DNA from: G025836975 sp040391135 | GTDB taxonomy: Bacteria > Pseudomonadota > Gammaproteobacteria > Burkholderiales > Burkholderiaceae_B | DNA length: 64,000 nt | Direction: 5' to 3' | Assembly (NCBI GenBank): GCA_040391135.1 | Contig: JBEBYL010000001.1 | Span: 1-64,000 of the forward strand | In this document: one piece after another, positions 17,666 through 24,369 of the stretch | How the letters are laid out: every line of letters begins with the position of its first letter | Position numbering within the stretch: position 1 is the first letter of the stretch | Notes under the pieces: model-generated | The model's database searches: none | Told to the model about the DNA's origin: nothing | Seen by the model: only the letters and a program-made list of their open reading frames with translations | Translations under genes and position numbers: made by a program

Positions 17666-17780
17666 CCTCGCTTCATTGGCATTGGCCGTTCCGGTCGGGC
17701 GGCGCTTCGGCATAGGATGCTGTGTTCGCGGCCGGCTGAATGCCTTGGCGCTGTTGGCGGAGGTGAGCTGCCATGGGTAA
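17658..17780 (+). CDS. Possible 40-residue protein or coupling ORF
   Basis: An ATG at 17658 opens a 40-codon frame that overlaps the end of the GT9 gene by 8 bases and whose TAA overlaps the ATG of the next gene by 8 bases. It starts MDSLASLALAVPVGRRFG, is not recognised and contains three Cys. AAGGG lies about 9 bases before the ATG. It closes the only gap in this gene chain, so it may serve to pass ribosomes to the epimerase gene. It could also be chance. Confidence 0.3.
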   Translation: MDSLASLALAVPVGRRFGIGCCVRGRLNALALLAEVSCHG

Positions 17781-18786
17781 TGCCCACGCAGCCAAGGAGT
17801 GCGTTCTGGTGGCCGGCGGCGCGGGGTTCATCGGCGCCAATCTTTGCCGGCGGCTTTTACGTGACGGGCATACCGTGATTTGCATGGACAGCTTCCTGAC
17901 GGGCGACAGCAAAAACATAGCCCGGTTGCGGGACAATCCGCGCTTTACCCTGATCCGGCATGATGTTATCGAGCCGATAAGGCTGGATATGCTTCCAACG
18001 CAAATCTATAACCTGGCCTGCCCCGCTTCGCCGCCACATTATCAAGCCGATCCCGTCCATACCTTGCGGTCCTGCGTGGACGGCGCATACAACCTGCTGG
18101 AGCTGGCCCGCCGTAGCGGAGCGCGCATTCTGCAGGCTTCAACCAGCGAAGTCTACGGCGACCCCGCAGTCAGTCCGCAACCGGAGGCCTACAGGGGCAA
18201 CGTCAACATGGTCGGCCCGCGATCATGCTATGACGAAGGCAAGCGATGCGCCGAAACGCTTTTTTCAGATTACGGCAAGCGCAAGCACGTCACGGTAAAA
18301 ATCGCCCGCATCTTCAATACCTATGGTCCATTCATGTCGCGGGACGATGGCAGGCTGGTGTCGAATTTGATCGTCCAGGCGCTGGCGGGACGGAAGCTGA
18401 CCATATACGGCGACGGCAGCCAGACGCGTTCGCTCTGCTATGTGGACGATCTGATAGAAGGGCTGGTACGCCTGATGGCCAGCGAGGAGAAGCTGAGCCG
18501 TCCGGTCAACCTGGGCAACCCGGATGAAAATACCGTATTGGATATCGCCAAGGCGGTGCGCCGGTTGACGGATGCTTCCTCATCGTTTGAATTTCTTCCG
18601 CTGCCCGCCGACGACCCCTTGCGTCGTTGTCCCGATATCACGCTTGCCCGGCGGGTCCTGGGCTGGAATCCCTCTGTGGACATGGATACGGGTTTGCGCA
18701 GAACGGCGGAATACTTCAGGCGGACTCAGCCAGGCTTGGCGCCTTCCGGAATTGTTCCAGCCGGTTATAAAGCGTCTTTGGGCTGA
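17773..18786 (+). CDS. UDP-glucuronate decarboxylase-type NAD-dependent epimerase/dehydratase
   Basis: Extended SDR of 337 residues resembling UDP-xylose synthase. The NAD motif is GGAGFIGANL, the catalytic Thr-Ser-Glu region is ASTSEVYGDP, the Tyr-Lys pair is in RSCYDEGKRCAE, and IARIFNTYGPFMSRDDGR is characteristic of the decarboxylating group. It would turn UDP-glucuronate into UDP-xylose, the likely donor for one glycosyltransferase of the locus; no UDP-glucose dehydrogenase is present here. The last 71 bases overlap the 3' end of the convergent activator gene. Confidence 0.9.
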   Translation: MGNAHAAKECVLVAGGAGFIGANLCRRLLRDGHTVICMDSFLTGDSKNIARLRDNPRFTLIRHDVIEPIRLDMLPTQIYNLACPASPPHYQADPVHTLRSCVDGAYNLLELARRSGARILQASTSEVYGDPAVSPQPEAYRGNVNMVGPRSCYDEGKRCAETLFSDYGKRKHVTVKIARIFNTYGPFMSRDDGRLVSNLIVQALAGRKLTIYGDGSQTRSLCYVDDLIEGLVRLMASEEKLSRPVNLGNPDENTVLDIAKAVRRLTDASSSFEFLPLPADDPLRRCPDITLARRVLGWNPSVDMDTGLRRTAEYFRRTQPGLAPSGIVPAGYKASLG

Positions 18787-19678
18787 TGCCCAGAGCCAGG
18801 GCCGTGCGCCGCTTGTCGCCGGCATAGTGATCCAGGGTTGCCATGATCAGCGCATGCTGCGCCTGGGTCAGCGAGGTGCCTATCGGTATTTTCAGGAAAC
18901 CCTGTTTCAGCTCCGGTGAACCGGAGCGGCGGGCCGTGCTAAGGGGACCGATCTCTATTTCATGATCTGCCAGTATGTAAGCACGCGTGATGATGTTCTT
19001 CAGTTCGCGGATGTTGCCGGGCCAGTTATAGGACTCCAGCACTTCGACAGCCGAGGGCGTCAATACTTTATCGGCTTTTTCCTGTAGGTTCAATTCGTCC
19101 ACGAAGCGTTGGGCCAGGTAGGCGATGTCGGACCGCCGCTCACGCAATGCGGGCACCCGGATGGGAAACACAGCCAGCCTGTACAGCAGATCCATGCGAA
19201 AAGCGCCCGCCAGGGCTGCTTCCTTGGGGTCACGGTTCGTGGCGGCAATAATTCGCAGATTGACGCTTAGCTGCTCTGTGCCGCCTACCCGGTGATATTG
19301 GCCTGTTTCCAGGACTCGCAGCAGTTGCACCTGCATGGCCAACGGCATTTCGGTAACCTCGTCCAGGAACAAGGTTCCTGGATGGGCGCGTTCAAAACAT
19401 CCCATGGTGGTGGAGGACGCGCCGGTGAAGCTTCCTTTCTCGTGACCAAACAATTCGCTTTCGGCCAGCGAGGGTGAAATGGCTCCGCAATTGACGGCCA
19501 CAAAGGGCGCCTCGCGCCTGGAACTGCGGTCATGAACGGCCCTGGCAACGATTTCCTTGCCTGTGCCGCTCTCTCCTATGATAAGTACACTGGCATCGGT
19601 GGGGGCGGCTTTTACAATCGAACGGGCCAGAGCGAATGCTGCGGGCGAGCGGCCAAGAATTTTGGACGATTTGATCAT
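18716..19678 (-). CDS. Sigma-54 activator without sensory domain
   Basis: Bacterial enhancer-binding protein of 320 residues made only of the AAA+ domain and a Fis-type DNA-binding helix-turn-helix. Walker A is GESGTGKE at 35-42, the sigma-54 contact loop is GSFTGA at 82-87 (a variant of GAFTGA that keeps the key Phe and Thr), Walker B is GTLFLDEVTEM, and the sensor and arginine-finger region follows. The C-terminus (RRTALALGISPKTLYNRLEQF) binds DNA. With no receiver or PAS/GAF domain it may be constitutively active or controlled by a partner. Divergent from the response regulator at 19898. Confidence 0.95.
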   Translation of the reverse strand: MIKSSKILGRSPAAFALARSIVKAAPTDASVLIIGESGTGKEIVARAVHDRSSRREAPFVAVNCGAISPSLAESELFGHEKGSFTGASSTTMGCFERAHPGTLFLDEVTEMPLAMQVQLLRVLETGQYHRVGGTEQLSVNLRIIAATNRDPKEAALAGAFRMDLLYRLAVFPIRVPALRERRSDIAYLAQRFVDELNLQEKADKVLTPSAVEVLESYNWPGNIRELKNIITRAYILADHEIEIGPLSTARRSGSPELKQGFLKIPIGTSLTQAQHALIMATLDHYAGDKRRTALALGISPKTLYNRLEQFRKAPSLAESA

Positions 19679-19819
19679 ACAAATCAGTCTAGTACGAAAA
19701 TTCCTTCACAAGAAAATAATCTAATTTTGTTTCAATTGATATGTATATTTACGGGAACAAATTCGAAAAACGCGTAGCATGGATTCGAACAGCCAAGCAG
19801 GGGGGAAACCGGAAAAAAT
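19679..19819. promoter_or_regulatory. AT-rich divergent region between the two activator genes
   Basis: About 19683-19770 is markedly AT-rich against its GC-rich surroundings (runs such as AAAATAATCTAATTTTG and TTGATATGTATATTTA). It lies upstream of the leftward activator gene and probably contains its vegetative promoter or a nucleoid-protein site; no unambiguous -35/-10 pair can be fixed. No sigma-54 element is convincing on the minus strand. Confidence 0.4.
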
Positions 19820-19835
19820 TGGGGCGGTGATTGCA
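19820..19835 (+). promoter_or_regulatory. Possible weak sigma-54 promoter of the response regulator
   Basis: TGGGGCGGTGATTGCA has GG at 19821-19822, GC at 19833-19834 and exact N10 spacing. It keeps the TTGCA of the -12 region but deviates in the -24 region (GGGGCG instead of GGCACG). The start would be near 19846, about 50 bases before the ATG at 19898. Confidence 0.4.
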
Positions 19836-19897
19836 ACTGGCACAGATGCAGGAGCAAGCGCCGATCGGAGAAACTTTGCTAAAGAAGCTTATTTTAT

Positions 19898-21247
19898 ATG
19901 CCGCATCTTTTGATTGTCGATGATGAGCCGGCCATATGTGAGCTCATTTCAGAAGTGGCCGCCGAGGACGGATATACGGTGGCGCACGCGGGCGACATAC
20001 GCCAGGCCCGCATACAAATTGAACGGCAAAAACCCGATGTGGTTTTGCTGGATATGCAGTTGCCCGATGGGGACGGCATGGAATTCTGGAAGGGCTTGGC
20101 CCTGGCCGACACCCAGGTGGTATTCGTCACGGGCTATTCCAGCGTAGATAGCGCCATTGCGGCCTTGCGTTGTGGTGCGGTCGACTACCTGCTCAAGCCC
20201 CTTAGCCTGCGCCGTCTGCGCGGCGTGCTGGGCGAGTTGAAACTGATGCTGCAGCAGCATCCGCTGCCCGGGGCGTCCGATTGCTTCGCGAAGATGATAG
20301 GCCAGTCGCGCGCCATGCAGCTCTTGTGCGCGCATATTGAAAAGGTCGCGCCCACGCAGGCCACTGTGTTGTTGGTGGGCGAAAGCGGAACAGGCAAAGA
20401 GCTGGCGGCCGAGGCGATACACCTTGCCAGCCCGCGCCATCAAAAACCCTTCCTGCCGGTCAATTGCGGCGCTATTTCGCCCAACCTGATCGAAAGTGAA
20501 TTGTTCGGACATGAGAAGGGCAGCTTCACGGGCGCCGATCGCCAGCACAAAGGATTTTTCGAGCGGGCGCGCGGGGGTACGCTGTTCCTGGATGAAATCA
20601 CCGAAATGTCGATGGACTTGCAGGTTCGATTGCTGCGTGTACTGGAGACCGGACGCTTCATGAGGGTTGGAACGCATGAAGAGATCGTGGCCGACGTGCG
20701 AGTCATTGCCGCCACCAATCGCAACCCTGAACAGGCGGTTGCGGACGGGACGCTGCGCGAAGACCTGTACCACCGCCTGAGTGTTTTTCCGTTGGAACTG
20801 CCGCCGCTACGCGAGCGCGAGGACGACGTCATCCTATTGGCAAATAGTTTCCTTCAGAGGCTGAATGAAGAGAACCGGACAGCCAAGACCTTTGCGCCCG
20901 AAGCGGTGCAGGCCATGAAAGACTATTCCTGGCCGGGCAATATCCGTGAGCTGCGCAATTATGTTTATCGCAGCTATATTCTGGCGGACGAGGTCATAAA
21001 GGGCGATTTCAATTCATTCGAACTTCACGGTCATTCGGCGGGATGGGGTTTCGAGATTCTGGTCCCTGTCGGAGTTCCCTTGGCGGATGCCAACCGGCAG
21101 CTCATTCTGGCCACCCTCAAGCAGTGCGGCGGGGTCAAGAAAGCGGCGGCTGAAATGCTGGGAATCAGTTTGAAGACCTTGTACAACCGCCTGGAAGAAT
21201 ACGGTGCAAGCGGCGATGTCGACGAGTCGTCGTCGGGCTTCCGATAG
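19898..21247 (+). CDS. NtrC-family sigma-54 response regulator
   Basis: 449 residues in three parts. Residues 1-120 are a receiver domain with acidic pocket D8-D9 and phospho-acceptor D52 (VVLLDMQLPDGDG), plus the conserved Thr/Lys (VTGYSS, LLKPL). The AAA+ domain follows with Walker A GESGTGKE, contact loop GSFTGA and Walker B GTLFLDEITEM. A Fis-type helix-turn-helix (VKKAAAEMLGISLKTLYNRLEEY) ends the protein. No histidine kinase gene lies in the window, so its partner is encoded elsewhere. Its AAA+ and DNA-binding parts resemble the neighbouring receiver-less activator, and the two may recognise similar sites. Confidence 0.96.
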   Translation: MPHLLIVDDEPAICELISEVAAEDGYTVAHAGDIRQARIQIERQKPDVVLLDMQLPDGDGMEFWKGLALADTQVVFVTGYSSVDSAIAALRCGAVDYLLKPLSLRRLRGVLGELKLMLQQHPLPGASDCFAKMIGQSRAMQLLCAHIEKVAPTQATVLLVGESGTGKELAAEAIHLASPRHQKPFLPVNCGAISPNLIESELFGHEKGSFTGADRQHKGFFERARGGTLFLDEITEMSMDLQVRLLRVLETGRFMRVGTHEEIVADVRVIAATNRNPEQAVADGTLREDLYHRLSVFPLELPPLREREDDVILLANSFLQRLNEENRTAKTFAPEAVQAMKDYSWPGNIRELRNYVYRSYILADEVIKGDFNSFELHGHSAGWGFEILVPVGVPLADANRQLILATLKQCGGVKKAAAEMLGISLKTLYNRLEEYGASGDVDESSSGFR

Positions 21248-21264
21248 GCCGATGACAAGCCAAT

Positions 21265-21280
21265 GGGCACGCCATATGCT
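21265..21280 (+). promoter_or_regulatory. Sigma-54 (-24/-12) promoter of the GT2 gene at 21323
   Basis: GGGCACGCCATATGCT matches TGGCACG-N4-TTGCW except at the first base and one T. GG is at 21266-21267 and GC at 21278-21279 with exact N10 spacing. Start near 21291, about 32 bases before the ATG. Confidence 0.7.
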
Positions 21281-21322
21281 GGGATGCGCGTGACACGTTG
21301 GCATTAGCGAAGGTGAGCGCCC

Positions 21323-22228
21323 ATGACGGTTGAAGGCCGGGCGACGATTGTCGTCCTCTCATACAACAGGCGCGTGCAACTGTTGAGCACGCTTGAATCA
21401 CTGCAGAAACTTCCTGGAAACTGGCCGATCATCGTCGTGGACAATGGCTCGACTGACGGCACCGCGGCGGCGGTGGCGCGCCGCTTCCCGGCGATCATGC
21501 TGATACGCGCCCAACGCAACTTGGGGGCGGCCGCGCGCAATATTGGCGTAGCCTATGCGCATACTCCTTATATCGCATTCAGCGATGACGATACGCAATG
21601 GGAACCGGATGCGCTGGAGCGTGCTGTGAGCGTGCTGGACAGGGCGCCTGACGTCGGTGTGTTAAGTGCCTGTATACATGTGGGCCCCACACGCCGTCTC
21701 GATCCAAGCTGCCAGACCATGGCGCAAAGTCCGCTTGCGCGGGACAGCCTTCCGGGACCGCAATTGCTGGGATTCATGGCGGGAGCCTGTGTCATGCGCA
21801 CACGGGCCTTCTACGAGGTGGGTGGCTATTGGCCGCCCTTGTTCATCGGAGGCGAAGAGTCCCTGATGGCGCTGGACATGGTGGAGCACGGATGGCGCAT
21901 CGTCTATGCGGCCGATGTCGTTACGCGGCATTTTCCGTCCAGTATCCGTGATTCAAGCTTGCGGGAACGCTTGTTGATACGGAACGCAATATGGGTGGCC
22001 TGGATGCGGCGGCCCATACGGGCGGCATGGCGTGAAACCTTGCTGCGCGTGCGGCAAGCGCATTCGCGTCACATCTTGTGGCCGATACTGTGGCAGGCGC
22101 TGTTGGGAATGCCCAGGGCCTTGGGGCGCCGCAAGGTCATCTCGCCGGCGGTTGAGAAAATGCAATTGCTGCTGGATGTCGCCGCGGCCGATCTCTCTCC
22201 GCGCGGTCCCGACCACCATCCGGCCTGA
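21323..22228 (+). CDS. Family 2 glycosyltransferase
   Basis: 301 residues, GT-A fold. ATIVVLSYNRRVQLLSTLESL starts the domain, VVDNGSTDGTA and FSDDDTQWEPDAL carry the nucleotide and metal aspartates, and GGEESLMALDMVEHGW is the acceptor-site acidic region. Residues 230-265 are Arg/Trp-rich (AIWVAWMRRPIRAAWRETLL), suggesting peripheral membrane contact. It stands alone behind its own sigma-54 promoter and ends eight bases before the convergent small gene. Related to rhamnosyl- and other O-antigen-type transferases; specificity unknown. Confidence 0.92.
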   Translation: MTVEGRATIVVLSYNRRVQLLSTLESLQKLPGNWPIIVVDNGSTDGTAAAVARRFPAIMLIRAQRNLGAAARNIGVAYAHTPYIAFSDDDTQWEPDALERAVSVLDRAPDVGVLSACIHVGPTRRLDPSCQTMAQSPLARDSLPGPQLLGFMAGACVMRTRAFYEVGGYWPPLFIGGEESLMALDMVEHGWRIVYAADVVTRHFPSSIRDSSLRERLLIRNAIWVAWMRRPIRAAWRETLLRVRQAHSRHILWPILWQALLGMPRALGRRKVISPAVEKMQLLLDVAAADLSPRGPDHHPA

Positions 22229-22236
22229 GGGCTTTT

Positions 22237-22479
22237 TCAGTGTTGCCTCCGGAAGCCTCCACGCACACGCATTGGAGGTTCTTCGCGAGGAGGCGTCTGC
22301 GGATCGCGTATCTCGTCGGGCTCTTCCCGCGGGGGCAAGTCCACTTCCTTATCGGGTTCATCCAAGGGAGGTATGTCGGGCGGCGTCGAAGGATCATGCT
22401 CCGGCGGCTCAGGCACGTGCGCCCGCAGAAAAGGCGCAGCGATAATCGGCGGGCAGTTGCTGTTGGTCGGCAAATTCAT
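22237..22479 (-). CDS. Small proline- and acid-rich protein of unknown function
   Basis: 80 residues, about a quarter proline with many Glu/Asp (segments such as EPPEHDPSTPPDIPPLDEPD) and a basic C-terminus (RVRGGFRRQH). No signal peptide or membrane segment; it is probably disordered. The coding call rests on an excellent ribosome site (AAGGAGAT, four bases before the ATG) and on a sigma-54 promoter about 60 bases upstream. It is divergent from glgA. Function unknown. Confidence 0.75.
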   Translation of the reverse strand: MNLPTNSNCPPIIAAPFLRAHVPEPPEHDPSTPPDIPPLDEPDKEVDLPPREEPDEIRDPQTPPREEPPMRVRGGFRRQH

Positions 22480-22536
22480 GGCGATCTCCTTGGTAAGCGC
22501 TCCGGCTTGATTGCTGTGCGGCGCGCCGGATCAGAG

Positions 22537-22552
22537 GGCAATCCCCATGCCC
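22537..22552 (-). promoter_or_regulatory. Sigma-54 (-24/-12) promoter of the proline-rich protein gene
   Basis: The minus strand reads GGGCATGGGGATTGCC, with GG at 22551-22550, GC at 22539-22538, exact N10 spacing and the TTGC core of the -12 region. The start would be near 22526, about 47 bases before the ATG at 22479. It lies back to back with the rightward glgA promoter. Confidence 0.6.
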
Positions 22553-22561
22553 ACGCTTATC

Positions 22562-22577
22562 AGGCACGCCGCTTGCT
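22562..22577 (+). promoter_or_regulatory. Sigma-54 (-24/-12) promoter of the alpha-glucan/trehalose operon
   Basis: AGGCACGCCGCTTGCT matches the consensus TGGCACG-N4-TTGCW at every defined base except the first. GG is at 22563-22564 and GC at 22575-22576. Start near 22588, leaving a leader of about 135 bases before the GTG of glgA. This is among the best matches in the window. Confidence 0.8.
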
Positions 22578-22722
22578 TGAATACAGGCAAGAGCAAGCAC
22601 GCCTGTGGCGGATTTTGGCGACTGTATAGGATTTACGTTTCCTGGCAGTTTTTACCGAAGTTCAGGCAGCGGCAAACTCCGGCGCACGCCCGGCCATCGG
22701 GGCGGAATACTGGAGAACTATC

Positions 22723-24369
22723 GTGGCATTGAATATTCTGGCTGTTTCTTCCGAAGCGTTTCCCTTGGCCAAGACAGGAGGCTTGGGTGACGCGGTAAGT
22801 GGGCTTTCGCAATCGCTTGGTGATTGCGGCGTCCGTGTGACCTTGTTGTTGCCCGCCTACCCCGGGGTCTTGCCGCATGTGCGCAATGTGCGCCGCGTCA
22901 CGGTGCTTCAAGACATCCCCGGTGGAGAATCGACTCTATTGAGGGCCGAATGCCCCGAACTGAAATTGCCGGTATTGTTGTTGAAGAATGATGCTTTGTA
23001 TAACCGCGAGGGGCTCTATGCGGCGCCCGATGGGACTGAGTACGATGACAATGCCATCCGTTTCGCGGCATTGGCGCATGCGGCCGCGCAGGTCGCAAAG
23101 GGGATAGAGTCGATTGCGCGCCCTGATATTGTGCACGCGCACGATTGGCATGCCGCTTTGGTGCCTTTGCTGATGCGCCAGCTTGGCGTCGAAGGCGTCA
23201 AAACGGTCCTCACCTTGCATAACGTGGCCTTCCAGGGCGTTTTCCCCATGTCGCTGGCTGATTCCCTGGGCATAGCCGAACGCTATTGCAATGGCGCGGG
23301 CATGGAATTCTGGGGACAGCTGAATTTTCTTAAGGCCGGCATACGCTACGCTGACTTGATCACCGTGGTGAGCCGTAATTACGCGCAAGAGATACTGACT
23401 CCCAAGTTCGGCTGCGGGCTGGAAGGCGTGCTGGCGGAGCGACGCAGCGACATGGTTTCCATTCCCAACGGTATAGACACGGCGCTGTGGAATCCGGAGG
23501 CCGACGACTATCTGCGCGGCCGGGAGTTCGGCATCGACAGTTTGGCCAACAAGGCAGTCTGCAAGCGCGAGTTGCAGCAAGCTTTTGGCTTGGATCAACG
23601 CCCGGACGCCACAGTGATGGCCATGGGCAGCCGGCTCACCAGCCAGAAAATGGCCGACGTGGCGGTGGAGGCGATACCGATCGCGCTGGACAAACACCCG
23701 CAGCTTCAGGCCTGCGTGATCGGGCAAGGGGAAAAGAAGCTGGAGAGGGCGCTGGCCGATGTAGCACAACGCTATCCGGGACGCTGCAGTGTCCACATTG
23801 GTTTCGACGAGGCGCAGGCGCACCTGCTGCACGCGGGAGCCGACATCCTTCTGCATGGAAGCCGATTCGAGCCCTTTGGGCTGACGCCGCTATATTCCAT
23901 GCGCTATGGCACCATTCCAGTGGGGTCGCGGGTCGGGGGGATGGCCGATACCATTCTGGATCCGGGCATGCACCGGCCGGCCGCCGCCATGCGCAGTGCA
24001 ACCGGCATTCTGTTCGAAGGCGACCACCCGCGCGATATGGCTCTTGCCATAGACCGTGCGATGGCGCTGCACGGCATGCCCGAAATCTGGAGCGCGATGC
24101 AGGCCAACGGCATGCGTGCCGATTTCAGCTGGGCCAAGACCGCGCCCTCGTATCTGAGCGTCTATCAGTCCTTGAGGCCGGATGTTTCGCTGGGCCGTAT
24201 TCCGGAGCGCTATCGCAGCATTTTGCCGGGCCGGGTATGGCAGCCGGCGGCTGCCAATGCCGCGCTTGCCGGATATTTCCCGGAGTCGGCTGGCGGCGCT
24301 TTGGCGCGCCGGGGGCGAAAGGACGCACGGGCGTCGTCCACGCCAGGGCATGAGGCCTCGGCCGCGTGA
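22723..24369 (+). CDS. glgA: Glycogen synthase (GT5)
   Basis: Adds glucose from ADP-glucose to the growing alpha-1,4-glucan. 548 residues, longer than the usual ~480 because of a tail rich in Ala/Arg/Gly. The donor-binding motif KTGGLGDAVSGL is near the N-terminus, HAHDWHAALVPLL follows, and the C-terminal catalytic segment is SRFEPFGLTPLYSMRYGTIPV. The GTG at 22723 follows TGGAGA. It opens an eight-gene operon and overlaps glgE by 4 bases. glgC is not in the window, so ADP-glucose must come from elsewhere; a GlgM-like role making maltose-1-phosphate cannot be excluded. Confidence 0.93.
   Translation: MALNILAVSSEAFPLAKTGGLGDAVSGLSQSLGDCGVRVTLLLPAYPGVLPHVRNVRRVTVLQDIPGGESTLLRAECPELKLPVLLLKNDALYNREGLYAAPDGTEYDDNAIRFAALAHAAAQVAKGIESIARPDIVHAHDWHAALVPLLMRQLGVEGVKTVLTLHNVAFQGVFPMSLADSLGIAERYCNGAGMEFWGQLNFLKAGIRYADLITVVSRNYAQEILTPKFGCGLEGVLAERRSDMVSIPNGIDTALWNPEADDYLRGREFGIDSLANKAVCKRELQQAFGLDQRPDATVMAMGSRLTSQKMADVAVEAIPIALDKHPQLQACVIGQGEKKLERALADVAQRYPGRCSVHIGFDEAQAHLLHAGADILLHGSRFEPFGLTPLYSMRYGTIPVGSRVGGMADTILDPGMHRPAAAMRSATGILFEGDHPRDMALAIDRAMALHGMPEIWSAMQANGMRADFSWAKTAPSYLSVYQSLRPDVSLGRIPERYRSILPGRVWQPAAANAALAGYFPESAGGALARRGRKDARASSTPGHEASAA

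Noticed and set aside
19804..19818. Minus-strand GG-N10-GC match near the receiver-less activator gene
   Set aside because: The -24 region reads GGTTTC rather than GGCACG and the spacer is a C-run, so it is not a convincing sigma-54 site.
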